NCBI GenBank assembly: GCA_963675995.2
Contig: CAXXIY010000001.1
Coordinates: forward strand, 1,550,001-1,614,000
Reading direction: 5' to 3'
DNA: 64,000 nucleotides
Source of the DNA: JAAFHB01 sp963675995
GTDB lineage: Bacteria; Bacteroidota; Bacteroidia; Bacteroidales; Prolixibacteraceae
Of the stretch, positions 9,414-18,453 are shown piece by piece; within the stretch, counting starts at the first letter, position 1, and every line of letters begins with the position of its first letter. A model generated the notes under the pieces. It ran no database searches and had not been told where the DNA came from. It saw nothing but the letters and a program-made list of their open reading frames with translations. The position numbers and the translations under genes are program-made.

Positions 9414-10418
9414 ATGAGAAAAAGTGTCACGATAAAAGATATTGCCCGAATTGCAGGTGTCCATCATACCACCGTATCACTGGCTTTACGAAATAGCAAG
9501 GCACTACGAAAGGAAACCATTGAAAAGATTCAGGCCCTTGCGGTTGAAATGGGATATCGTGCGAATCTTCTGGCTCAGGGTTTTAGGAATCGTCGAAGTA
9601 ATACTATCGGACTTTTGGTCCCCAGTATCCAGCATCATTTTTTTGCCAAGTTTATTTCTGTGATATCTGAATTAGCCAGCCAGAACGATTATTCGGTCAT
9701 GGTCTTTCAATCGAATGAAAAACTTGTTACTGAAAATAGAAATCTTGAAGCATTGATTGATAATCGTGTTGCAGGAGTAATTGCTTCTGTTTCTAGGGAA
9801 ACTATAGATGGGTCAGCTTTTAATGCTTTTAATCGTGAAAATATACCGGTGGTGTTTTTCGATCGTATTCCTAAAGATGCCAATGGGGCAAAGGTGACGG
9901 TCGATAACTTTCAGGGAGCACTGGATGCAGTAAATCTTTTTTTTGAAAATAGGAGAAAGAGAATCGCCTTTATTACCGGTTCAAGTCATGTAAATGTCTA
10001 CCGTGACCGATTGAATGGGTACAAACAAGCTTTATTGAATAATAATTACGAATGCTGCAATGAATTATTGATTGAGGGCGGATTTCTGCTTGAAGATGGT
10101 ATGTCCGGAGCAAAACAACTGATGAGCCTGGTTGAAAAACCTGATGCTATTCTGGCCGTTGGAGATGATGTGGCTATTGGAGCCATAAAATACTTAAAAA
10201 GTGTCGGTATAAGAGTTCCCGAAGATATTGCAGTCATTGGATTTGATAACGATCCGATGGGAATTGCTATCGAACCTGAACTGACCACCGTTGAGCAACC
10301 GGTAAATCTCATAGCCGAAAGGGTATTGCATTTACTCTTTGAAGCGATCAATTCAGATTCTCCTTTGCAGAAGGAGGAAATTTTAAATGCAATTATTCTT
10401 AGAAGAAAGTCGTGCTGA
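9414..10418 (+). CDS. LacI-family transcriptional regulator
   Basis: A 334-residue regulator. Residues 1-55 form the LacI helix-turn-helix and hinge: VTIKDIARIAGVHHTTVSLA, then the minor-groove helix region up to GFRNRRSNTIG. Residues 60-330 are a periplasmic-binding-protein-like sensor domain with GLLVPSI, VVFFDRIP, AFITGSS and VAVIGFDNDP motifs found across the family. It should bind a sugar or sugar phosphate and control nearby genes. It lies between the kinase-etherase gene upstream and the GH29-GH95-like gene downstream, so control of the fucosidase region is likely. A perfect palindrome just upstream suggests that it also controls itself. The ligand cannot be read from sequence. Confidence 0.92.
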   Translation: MRKSVTIKDIARIAGVHHTTVSLALRNSKALRKETIEKIQALAVEMGYRANLLAQGFRNRRSNTIGLLVPSIQHHFFAKFISVISELASQNDYSVMVFQSNEKLVTENRNLEALIDNRVAGVIASVSRETIDGSAFNAFNRENIPVVFFDRIPKDANGAKVTVDNFQGALDAVNLFFENRRKRIAFITGSSHVNVYRDRLNGYKQALLNNNYECCNELLIEGGFLLEDGMSGAKQLMSLVEKPDAILAVGDDVAIGAIKYLKSVGIRVPEDIAVIGFDNDPMGIAIEPELTTVEQPVNLIAERVLHLLFEAINSDSPLQKEEILNAIILRRKSC

Positions 10419-10477
10419 TATTTTTTCATCCTTAGGATTTGTTTATTACGAATTGCCAAATCATAAAACGATCAACC

Positions 10478-13400
10478 ATGAAGCCTGCAAATTTAAAATT
10501 AGTAGCGTTAATAATCTTAATATTAATCGGATATCTCAATGGAGTGACTCAGGATTTCTCCAAAAGGATAGACGACAAGGTACGCGCTGAACAAATTAAA
10601 GAGATGAAATTCGGCATGTTTATTTGCTGGTCGTTCAGCACGTTTTCGGGACAGGAGTGGACTCCCACCGAAGGAAAGGATGCCACCTATTTTAAAGCTA
10701 CCGGTTGCAACACCGACCAGTGGTGCAAAGTGGCCAAAGATGCAGGAATGGGTTATATCTTATTTCTTACCAAACATCACGATGGGTTTTGTTTGTGGGA
10801 TACCAAAACCACTGAAAAGAAGGTTACGAACAGTCAGCTGAAAATTGATGTACTGGCGAAACTCCGGAAATCGTGTGATAAATATGGGATTAAGCTGGCC
10901 CTCTATTTTTCTGAAGGTGACTGGACCTTTCCCGGTGCCGTTTTTTCCAAAAATGGAGGAGAAAATCCCGATCTAAAAAAAGCCCAGCTTAAAGAGCTTT
11001 TAACCAATTACGGACCAATCGAATACATCTGGTTTGATCATGCCCAGGGGGAAGGAGGATTGAGTCACGCGGAGACGGATAAATGGGTCGCCCAATTCCA
11101 GCCGAACTGTCTGCCCGGATACAATCATGGCACACCTGGAGGGCGTATTCGGCTGGGTGAAATGGGCGGACCATCAGCATTGGATGATATGTCCGGAGCG
11201 GGATATAACAAACAGGCTGCCGGTTACAAAGGCTATATAGCCGCAGAATTCACCTATCCAATTCTGCCAAAACATCAGGGAGGGGCCATGTGGTTTTATT
11301 CTCTTCCTAAGCACGAGCAGTTGTGTTTATCTGCCGAAAAAATCTATCAGGATTACGTGGGTGCAGTCAAGTTTGGAAATATTTTTTCAATCGATGTGGG
11401 ACCTGATTATGCTGGAAATCTGAGGAAGATTGATGTTGAAACACTCCATAAAGTAGGTGAGATGATCAGGAATCCAAAGCCTGTAAGTGTAAATTCGAAA
11501 GTAGACTGGCCGACATTTCTGTCGCGTCATGATCTTGTGTGGGATACATTACCTGCTAAATTTGACCATGGCGCCTTTCTTGGTAACGGATTGCTGGGTA
11601 CAATGATTTATGCGGATGGTCCTGATCGGTTGCGTTTTGAGCTCGGTCGATCCGATGTTACCGATCATCGGCGCGATAATGCGCGACTTCCAATTGGAGG
11701 GATGATTCTTAAAACGGCAGGCACTATAAAATCGGGGAAACTTCACCTGGATTTGTGGAATGCGGAAATTCGGGGAGAGGTGGTTACTGACAAGGGGTCT
11801 ATCCGTTTCCGTGCTATGGATCACACCAACGAGATGGCTTTGATTGTAGACCTGGAGACCCAAGGTGGTGAGCAGAATGCAGTATTTGTATGGGAACCTG
11901 AGAAATCTGAGGTTTTTCGTGAGAAGTCGCTTAAGCTCAGTATAGAACCAAATCCTACATCCGAGGTAGGCGAAGATGGTGGAATCAGTTTTTGCGTGCA
12001 ACGGCGTGCTGCTGGAGGAGCTTATACTTCTGCATGGCAGGTGAAGGGTAAGCCGCAAAAGTGCAGGCTCACCCTCTCGATTGCCGATTCCTATCCCGAT
12101 CTTTCGGCAAAGGCTACAGCAATTTCGACCGTGAGCCGGGTAGCTGCTATGCCGATGAAAACACTTGAATCAAGTCATCGTAAATGGTGGCATAATTACT
12201 ATCCTGCGAGTTTTCTCTCTGTTCCTGACCAACAGATTGAGGGATTTTACTGGGTACAGATGTACAAGATGGCATGTGCAACACGTCAGGACCGGCAGGT
12301 GATCGACTTACTTGGCCCCTGGTACCGTTCGACAGGTTGGCCCCGGATCTGGTGGAACCTGAATATTGAGATTGCCTACTCGCCGGTTTACACCGCAAAT
12401 CATCTTGAGTTAGGGGAGTCCTTCACCCGGTTTATCGACACCAAACGCGATAATTTTGTGTATAATGCGAAGAGCATTTGGGGTTTCGACAGTTGTGCCA
12501 CCGTTCCTCATACCACAGACTATGAGGGGCTTCGGGGCGATGGCTCCTGTGCACCTCAGAACTATATCAACCCCGGCGATTTTACATGGGCCCTATTTAA
12601 TTACTGGCAGCAATACCGTTATTCGATGAATGACTCTTTGGTGACAGACCAAAAGCAGCACAGTTTTTATCCCTTACTTAAAGGAAGTATTAACCTGTAT
12701 CAGCATCTGCTTAAATATGGCAGTGATGGCAAACTCCACCTTCCTCTACTTCACTCCCCGGAATACAATAAGGATGGAGATGTTGATAATAACTATAACC
12801 TTTCGCTGCTCCGGTGGGGGTGCACCACGTTGCTCGATCTGGATAAACAATACGGTTTTAAGGATCCTCAAACTCCGGAATGGACGCGTATATTGCGTGA
12901 TCTTGTTCCCTATCCCCAAAATGAGAACGGCTTTATGATTGGCCCCAACGTTCCATTCGCCAAATCGCACCGCCACTGGTCACATCTGCTGATGGTCTGG
13001 CCGTTGCATATGCTCTCTGTCGAGCAGCCCGAGAACAGGATGATTGTAGAAAAGACAATGAACCACTGGCTCACTGTTGACAACGGAAAGGAGATCTATG
13101 GCTGGTCGAGTGCTGCAGCTTCACTGCTTTATTCTTCAATGGGTAATGGAGAGAAAGCCCTTGAGCGTCTCCTTGCTCACCATAATAACAAACGTTTCGT
13201 CATGCCAAACACAATGTATATTGAAGGTTCACCAGTGATCGAGTGCTCACTTTTTGCAGCAAAAGCTTTACAGGATATGTTGCTTCAAAGCTGGGGCGAC
13301 CGTATCCGGATATTTCCCGCAACTCCATCTGCTTGGAAAGAGGTGAAATTTAATGACTTGAGGACAGAAGGGGCATTTCTGGTCAGTGCTGCAAGGCAAA

Positions 13401-13618
13401 ACGGTTTCACCCGCTGGGTTAAAATTAAAAGTCTGGTCGGCGCTCCCTGCAAAGTACGCCCCGGATTTGTTGGTGCTTTTAAATCTTCATTGCCTTCAGC
13501 TAATTTAACGGAGGTTGAGCCGGGAATCTTCGAACTTAATTTAAGAAAAGGAGAGGAAGTACTCCTTTACCAGGAACCAAAAGATCTTTTACTGAAAAAA
13601 CAATTTAACTCGAAATAA
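10478..13618 (+). CDS. Two-enzyme fusion: GH29-like fucosidase plus GH95-like domain, secreted
   Basis: About 1046 residues from the ATG at 10478. An in-frame upstream start at 10439 is less likely because the signal peptide (KLVALIILILIGYLNG) sits correctly after 10478. Residues 30-330 resemble GH29: KEMKFGMFICWSFSTF, YILFLTKHHDGFCLW and YIWFDHAQGEGG with Asp187 at the nucleophile position. Residues 345-1040 resemble the GH95/DUF5703 group: HDLVWDTLPAKF, FLGNGLLGTMIY (the PxGNGxLG motif), a helical-barrel region with RIWWNLNIEIAYSP, and a C-terminal part with HWSHLLMVWPLH and WGDRIRIFPATP. Both families are mainly alpha-L-fucosidases (GH29 retaining, GH95 inverting), so one polypeptide may attack two fucose linkages or one branched site. 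It is followed 2 bp later by a UroD-like gene. The GH95-like part is divergent and galactosidase-type activity is possible. Confidence 0.8.
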   Translation: MKPANLKLVALIILILIGYLNGVTQDFSKRIDDKVRAEQIKEMKFGMFICWSFSTFSGQEWTPTEGKDATYFKATGCNTDQWCKVAKDAGMGYILFLTKHHDGFCLWDTKTTEKKVTNSQLKIDVLAKLRKSCDKYGIKLALYFSEGDWTFPGAVFSKNGGENPDLKKAQLKELLTNYGPIEYIWFDHAQGEGGLSHAETDKWVAQFQPNCLPGYNHGTPGGRIRLGEMGGPSALDDMSGAGYNKQAAGYKGYIAAEFTYPILPKHQGGAMWFYSLPKHEQLCLSAEKIYQDYVGAVKFGNIFSIDVGPDYAGNLRKIDVETLHKVGEMIRNPKPVSVNSKVDWPTFLSRHDLVWDTLPAKFDHGAFLGNGLLGTMIYADGPDRLRFELGRSDVTDHRRDNARLPIGGMILKTAGTIKSGKLHLDLWNAEIRGEVVTDKGSIRFRAMDHTNEMALIVDLETQGGEQNAVFVWEPEKSEVFREKSLKLSIEPNPTSEVGEDGGISFCVQRRAAGGAYTSAWQVKGKPQKCRLTLSIADSYPDLSAKATAISTVSRVAAMPMKTLESSHRKWWHNYYPASFLSVPDQQIEGFYWVQMYKMACATRQDRQVIDLLGPWYRSTGWPRIWWNLNIEIAYSPVYTANHLELGESFTRFIDTKRDNFVYNAKSIWGFDSCATVPHTTDYEGLRGDGSCAPQNYINPGDFTWALFNYWQQYRYSMNDSLVTDQKQHSFYPLLKGSINLYQHLLKYGSDGKLHLPLLHSPEYNKDGDVDNNYNLSLLRWGCTTLLDLDKQYGFKDPQTPEWTRILRDLVPYPQNENGFMIGPNVPFAKSHRHWSHLLMVWPLHMLSVEQPENRMIVEKTMNHWLTVDNGKEIYGWSSAAASLLYSSMGNGEKALERLLAHHNNKRFVMPNTMYIEGSPVIECSLFAAKALQDMLLQSWGDRIRIFPATPSAWKEVKFNDLRTEGAFLVSAARQNGFTRWVKIKSLVGAPCKVRPGFVGAFKSSLPSANLTEVEPGIFELNLRKGEEVLLYQEPKDLLLKKQFNSK

Positions 13619-13620
13619 CT

Positions 13621-14910
13621 ATGTTACACGATCCAAGCCATATTCCCCAAATTCCCATGGAAAAGGAGATTGTTTTAACATCGGGGGAAAAAACAGTATT
13701 GCGCCGTCTGGGCAACAGAATCGCTGAAATAGCTGCATTGCCCATTCATAAGGAGAAAGCCACGCTATGGCAAAAAATGAACGACCTGAAACAGGAGCGG
13801 CCCATGGTGTGGATTAATGAAATCCCCTGGCATGAGATGAATGTGAAGGATGAACTGACCCTTCAAACCACCCATCCCTGGGCCAGAGAGCTGGAGACAA
13901 ATCTTCGGAGAACCATCTACCAATGGGATCATATGCCTTGTGATATGATTGTAAATGACTATCTCGATTGCCCAATCGTCTACCATACCACCGATTTTGG
14001 GATCGTTGAGGATGTGGATACCGTTTATACAGATGAAAAAAACGAAATCTACTCCCGCCATTTTAAAATACAGATTAAAGAACCAGAGGATATTGAGAAG
14101 ATTAAAAATCCGAAGATTACTTTTATGGAGAAAGCCACACAGTATAGTTTTGACGCCATGCAGGATTTGTTCACCGGAATTATTCCGGTGAACAAAGTGG
14201 GACAGACGCATATCTGGTATACCCCATGGGACTTTTTAATCAGGTGGTGGGGAATTGAAGAGGCAATGATGGATTTGTGCCTTCGGCCCCAAATGGTTCA
14301 TGCAGCTTACGAGAAGATGGTCGATGCCTGGATGGACGAACTTGACCAGTTTGAAGCGCAAAACCTGCTAAGCCTGGACTGCAACAATACCAGGATTGGC
14401 TCAGGTGGATATGGTTATACGAGCGAACTCCCGGGCGCAGATTATCATCCGGGTCATGTCCGGCCAATCGATATGTGGGGCTGTTCTAATGCCCAGATTT
14501 TTTCATCTGTCTCTTCTGAAATGCACTGGGAATTTGCACTGGAGCACGACCTACGCTGGCTCAAACGATTTGGCTTAACCTATTACGGATGTTGTGAACC
14601 TTTGGATACCAAAGGGGAGATCCTTTCACGCATTCCCAACCTTCGCAAGGTGTCAGCCAGTGGTTGGGTTGATGTTGAAAGGGCCGTAAAAAATCTTGGT
14701 GACAAGTATGTGCTCAGTCGAAAACCATCACCGGCGATATTTGTATCGTGGGATATTGAAGAGGCAAGAAGGCAATTGAACACCTTTAAACAAGCAGCGA
14801 CAGGGTGTAATGTTGAATTTATCATGAAAGATATTTCGACACTGAATTACCATCCTGAGCGGCTTTGGGAGTGGGCCGAAATGGCGATGAAAGTAGTTGA
14901 AGCAGGATAA
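13621..14910 (+). CDS. Uroporphyrinogen decarboxylase-like (MtaA/CmuA-type) methyltransferase family protein
   Basis: A 429-residue soluble protein without a signal peptide. It fits the UroD-like TIM-barrel family that includes methylcobamide:coenzyme M methyltransferases rather than true haem-pathway HemE: it is longer, and the HemE N-terminal substrate motif is not seen. Motifs visible are PMVWINEIPWHEMN, DMIVNDYLDCPIVYHTTDFG, an aromatic-rich centre, and YYGCCEPLDTKGE near residue 325, where adjacent cysteines could bind metal as in the Cys/His zinc sites of that family. It starts 2 bp after the fusion glycosidase gene, so the two are translated from one message. Its link to sugar use is known only as co-occurrence. 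Possible roles include methyl transfer to or from a methylated sugar or aglycone (inference). The start could also be the ATG at 13657. Confidence 0.7.
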   Translation: MLHDPSHIPQIPMEKEIVLTSGEKTVLRRLGNRIAEIAALPIHKEKATLWQKMNDLKQERPMVWINEIPWHEMNVKDELTLQTTHPWARELETNLRRTIYQWDHMPCDMIVNDYLDCPIVYHTTDFGIVEDVDTVYTDEKNEIYSRHFKIQIKEPEDIEKIKNPKITFMEKATQYSFDAMQDLFTGIIPVNKVGQTHIWYTPWDFLIRWWGIEEAMMDLCLRPQMVHAAYEKMVDAWMDELDQFEAQNLLSLDCNNTRIGSGGYGYTSELPGADYHPGHVRPIDMWGCSNAQIFSSVSSEMHWEFALEHDLRWLKRFGLTYYGCCEPLDTKGEILSRIPNLRKVSASGWVDVERAVKNLGDKYVLSRKPSPAIFVSWDIEEARRQLNTFKQAATGCNVEFIMKDISTLNYHPERLWEWAEMAMKVVEAG

Positions 14911-15082
14911 TTAGCATGAAACTTTATGGCTACTTGTTGCTTGCAACTCGTGGCAGGCTACTGGCAATTGTGCTTACAGATCACCTTTTTTTAAGTATCC
15001 GATAAAGGACAATTAGATATCATACAAAGAGTATTAATGCAAGTGACTAACTACCAGCCACTATTCAAACTGCGTGAATCTT

Positions 15083-16345
15083 ATGACGAATCCTCAAAAA
15101 TCCGGTTTTATATCCAATCAGGCGGTCATCCCGTTTATTCTGGTAACCACCCTTTTTTTTATGTGGGGAATCCCCAATAACCTGAACGGGGTTTTAATCA
15201 AACAATTTATGAAGTCGATGGAGATTTCCCGTTTTCAGGCGGGGTTGATTCAATCGGCATTTTATATGGGCTATTTTGTACTTGCGATACCTGCAGCAAT
15301 ATTAATGCGCAGGTTCAGTTACAAAACCGGGATCGTCTTTGGGCTGTTGCTCTATGGTGCCGGATGTTTGCTTTTTTGGCCGGCTGCAATTATTGGCAAA
15401 TATGGGGTTTTCCTCATGGCACTTTTTGTCATTGCTTCAGGTTTGGCATTTCTCGAAACCGGGGCGAATCCCTTTATTGCGCTTCTGGGCAAACCCGAAT
15501 CTTCTGAACAGCGATTGAATTTCTCACAGGCATTCAACCCAATTGGTTCTGTTGTTGGGGTGTTACTTGGTACAGTATTTATCTTTTCCGGAGTCGAACC
15601 CAATGAATCAAAAATTGCAGCAATGAAACTGGCCGGCGAATATAACGGCTTTTTACAACATGAAACAATGCGGGTAGTCAAGCCTTACCTTGCACTTGCA
15701 CTGTTTGCTTTGGTCTGGGCTTTGCTGATTATGAGTGTAAAATTCCCTAAATTTGAAGCAGAGCGGAGTGAATCTCCCGATTCAAAAGGGCGGTTCATGG
15801 ATCTCTTAAAGTTCTCCCATTTTTGGAAAGGGGTATTGGCACAATTTGTCTACGTCGGGGCGCAGGTGGGAACATGGAGTTATTTTATCCCTTATGTGCA
15901 GGATTATACCGGTCAGCCGGAGAAAATTGCCGGTTATTTTTTAACCGGAACTCTGGTCGCATTCGGTTTGGGACGCTTCTCTGCCACCTGGCTGATGCAA
16001 TTCTTTCAACCCAACCGGTTAATGGGTTGGTATAGTGTGATTAACGTAGCGTTGGTTGGGTCCAGTATAATGGTTCCCGGATGGATAGGAATGTGGGCTA
16101 TTTTTTTCACAAGTTTTTTTATGTCGCTGATGTATCCCACTATTTTTGCAACAAGTATCAAAGGATTGGGACAGAATACAAAGATCGGTGGGTCCATTTT
16201 AGTGATGGCCATAATCGGTGGATCACTCTGTACCCCACTGATGGGATATATTGCTGAGATATCAAACAGTATGGCTTTAGCGATGGTGGTTCCACTGATA
16301 GCCTATCTTTATATTTCATATTACTCATTCAGTGTAAAGAGGTAA
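15083..16345 (+). CDS. fucP: FucP-family sugar:proton symporter (MFS)
   Basis: About 420 residues with 12 predicted membrane helices. The family motifs are clear: FMWGIPNNLNGVLIKQF in helix 1, FYMGYFVLAIPA in helix 2, FLETGANPFIALLG and LNFSQAFNPIGSVVG in helices 4-5. These mark the FucP group of the major facilitator superfamily, which imports L-fucose or related 6-deoxy sugars and also glucose/galactose in some members. The ATG at 15083 is chosen over the GTG at 15074, nine bases upstream in the same frame. It lies 172 bp after the UroD-like gene and in the same direction as two fucosidase genes, which supports fucose as substrate. Substrate assignment remains inference because the family is mixed. 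Confidence 0.88.
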   Translation: MTNPQKSGFISNQAVIPFILVTTLFFMWGIPNNLNGVLIKQFMKSMEISRFQAGLIQSAFYMGYFVLAIPAAILMRRFSYKTGIVFGLLLYGAGCLLFWPAAIIGKYGVFLMALFVIASGLAFLETGANPFIALLGKPESSEQRLNFSQAFNPIGSVVGVLLGTVFIFSGVEPNESKIAAMKLAGEYNGFLQHETMRVVKPYLALALFALVWALLIMSVKFPKFEAERSESPDSKGRFMDLLKFSHFWKGVLAQFVYVGAQVGTWSYFIPYVQDYTGQPEKIAGYFLTGTLVAFGLGRFSATWLMQFFQPNRLMGWYSVINVALVGSSIMVPGWIGMWAIFFTSFFMSLMYPTIFATSIKGLGQNTKIGGSILVMAIIGGSLCTPLMGYIAEISNSMALAMVVPLIAYLYISYYSFSVKR

Positions 16346-16348
16346 TTG

Positions 16349-16395
16349 TGTAGAGACGTTGCCCGCAAAGCGACTTTGCATGCAGCATCTCTACA
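16349..16395. terminator. Long hairpin between convergent genes, probable bidirectional terminator
   Basis: Outer arms TGTAGAGACGTTGC (16349-16362) and GCAGCATCTCTACA (16382-16395) pair at 12 of 14 positions, and an inner stem GCAAAG/CTTTGC (16365-16379) sits inside. It lies between the stops of the FucP gene and the reverse ABC permease gene. There is no U-run, so it may instead be one of the dispersed palindromes common in Bacteroidota. Confidence 0.6.
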
Positions 16396-16412
16396 CCTGC
16401 TGAGTCAATTGC

Positions 16413-17471
16413 TTACCTTGACCGGATCTCTCTTCTCATAAAGGAAATATACGATAATGCAAAACAGAGAACGGTGGCGGCGATCAGCCCCGTAACCTGG
16501 GGCCAGACCAGCAGTAAACTCTGGCCGAGTGGAAGCGGACCAGGTAAGGTTCCATAAACCTGTTCCATGGTTAGTGGGCCCAGACTGCGTACAGATGGCA
16601 TCAGCAATGTCGTGGTAGCCTCACTGAAAAGCTGGTTGGGCATAATGCGCAACAAACTTAGTCTTAATTCCTCAAATCCAATGATCTGATATTCGCTGGC
16701 CATCGCAGAGGGTGCTATCGATTTGGAAATTAAGTTCACAATCATACCATAGAAAACAGAAAAGAACAGCCATACAGCAATTCCTGACAGGGCAGAAGTT
16801 GCCGGTTGCCGAAATTGAACTGAAAATAAAATGGAAAGATTTAACCAGAATGCGACATAAAGAATGCTTAAGATAATAAAAAATATTATACGCATAAACT
16901 CTTCTGCAGTTGGAGGAATACCAATGGTGATCAGTCCCAACCCCATTACGAGAAACCCAAGTGCAAAAAACATGACACTGATGACAATTAATGCTGCCAG
17001 AAACTTGGCATTCAGTAAGTAGTCGCGGTAGATGGGTTGCGACAATACCCGGCTGAGAGTTCGGTTATTTTGTTCCGAATTAACAGCATCAAACCCCAGG
17101 CTGATACCCAGTAATGGTCCAAGAAAGCTGATAAAAACGATGAACGAGGGGAGGGTCCCGTCAGAAATCGTAAATAATTTCAGAAAGAAAAAGGTCCCTT
17201 CGGGATCATTTGGTTTCACGGCCTTGTCAATATTGGTTAGTGCCGTATACATTGAACCCAGGCATGTTAAAGCAATAATCGCAATCAGGATAATGAAACG
17301 CCAGCTCCTTACATGATCTGAGATTTCCTTGTTTAAAATCACCCTAAAGGGATGGAGCACCCTTTCATCATCTTTGAACCATTTCAATACATTCTGGGGG
17401 TTCAAAATCCGATTTACTTTGGTCATCCAGGGTTCATTGAATTCGTGTATTTGATTTTCCATATTAGTCAT
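16413..17471 (-). CDS. ABC-2 type transporter permease
   Basis: About 352 residues from the ATG at 17471. This start is chosen because GGAGGTG lies about nine bases upstream and the coding start overlaps the stop of the ATPase gene by eight bases (ATGACTAA), which indicates translational coupling; an earlier in-frame Met at 17519 lies deep inside the ATPase gene. A soluble N-terminal stretch is followed by about six membrane helices, for example FIILIAIIALTCLGSMY and LLGISLGFDAVNSEQNNRTL, the latter a hallmark of ABC-2 permeases of the NosY/YtrC-like type. A large outside loop lies between the last two helices. With the ATPase and the NEW3 protein upstream it should form an inner-membrane complex whose substrate is unknown. 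Confidence 0.85.
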   Translation of the reverse strand: MTNMENQIHEFNEPWMTKVNRILNPQNVLKWFKDDERVLHPFRVILNKEISDHVRSWRFIILIAIIALTCLGSMYTALTNIDKAVKPNDPEGTFFFLKLFTISDGTLPSFIVFISFLGPLLGISLGFDAVNSEQNNRTLSRVLSQPIYRDYLLNAKFLAALIVISVMFFALGFLVMGLGLITIGIPPTAEEFMRIIFFIILSILYVAFWLNLSILFSVQFRQPATSALSGIAVWLFFSVFYGMIVNLISKSIAPSAMASEYQIIGFEELRLSLLRIMPNQLFSEATTTLLMPSVRSLGPLTMEQVYGTLPGPLPLGQSLLLVWPQVTGLIAATVLCFALSYISFMRREIRSR

Positions 17472-18450
17472 TTTCTTCACCTCCTTCAAAATAGCGGTAG
17501 TAAATGTCATCAAGTCCATAAGCTTTCTTATTCAGATAGTTCAACCCTACCCCCGATTCAACGATTGATCTGGCAATTTCGGAAGTTGCATCACGGGAAC
17601 ATCCGATTAAAAATGTCTCTTTTTTCTCGCTTACATCAATTATTCCATCAACGTTTTGCAGTAATTCCTTTAGCCAGGTTTCATTATGTATTTTCCCCTT
17701 TTGATCCAGTGTCTCCTGGTGTAACGGTGATAGTCCAACTTCTATCATAAACGGATTTTTGGTAAACAATTTTTTCGAGAGGGATTGTATATCTCCTTCG
17801 GCCAAAAGCTTACCGCTGACAAATAATCCAACCCGGTCGCAAACCTGCTGAACATGATGGAGATCGTGTGAAGAGAAAAGAACCGTAAGCCCCTCTTCAC
17901 GGCTCAGTTTGATGATTAATTCAAGGAATTCCTTTACTCCTGTAGGATCGATCCCTAAAGTTGGCTCATCGAGAATGATCACATCAGGATTCTTGATCAG
18001 TACATCAGCCAGACCAAGCCGTTGCAACATTCCACGTGAATATTTACCGGTCTTCTTATTAGTAGCATCAGATAATCCCACCCTTTCGAGAAGCTGATCC
18101 ACTTTTTGCTTCGCCTCAATTGCTGAAAGGCGGTTCAGCCGGGCTGTAAGCATCAGATTTTCAAATCCGGTACGGTTATAATAAAATCCTACATCTTCGG
18201 GCAGATAACCGATTCTTTGTTTCACCTCAATCGGATTGGTTGTTGGGTCAATTCCACAAACTTTTGCCATTCCGGAGGTTGGCTCGGTCAGTCCAAGCAT
18301 CATCAGAATGGTCGTTGACTTCCCTGCACCATTCGGTCCAAGTAACCCGAAAATCTCCCCCTTACGGATCGCAAGGTTGAGTTGATCAACTGCAGTAAAT
18401 GATCCGTACTTTTTTGTCAGATCAACCAGTTCAATGATATTCCCGGCCAC
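17464..18450 (-). CDS. ABC transporter ATP-binding protein
   Basis: A 328-residue ATPase of the ABC-2 exporter class (CcmA/YtrB-like). The Walker A motif is GLLGPNGAGKST (about residues 34-45), the Q-loop region is IGYLPEDVGFYYNRTG, the signature is YSRGMLQRLGLA, and Walker B plus the following acidic residue read PDVIILDEPTLGIDP. The switch histidine is in VLFSSHDLHHV. Residues 230-328 are an extra C-terminal regulatory-like part, as in many members. It starts 3 bp after the NEW3 gene ends and overlaps the permease gene. It powers transport or force transmission across the inner membrane, and nothing in the sequence reveals the cargo. Confidence 0.93.
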   Translation of the reverse strand: MAGNIIELVDLTKKYGSFTAVDQLNLAIRKGEIFGLLGPNGAGKSTTILMMLGLTEPTSGMAKVCGIDPTTNPIEVKQRIGYLPEDVGFYYNRTGFENLMLTARLNRLSAIEAKQKVDQLLERVGLSDATNKKTGKYSRGMLQRLGLADVLIKNPDVIILDEPTLGIDPTGVKEFLELIIKLSREEGLTVLFSSHDLHHVQQVCDRVGLFVSGKLLAEGDIQSLSKKLFTKNPFMIEVGLSPLHQETLDQKGKIHNETWLKELLQNVDGIIDVSEKKETFLIGCSRDATSEIARSIVESGVGLNYLNKKAYGLDDIYYRYFEGGEEND

Positions 18451-18453
18451 GGT

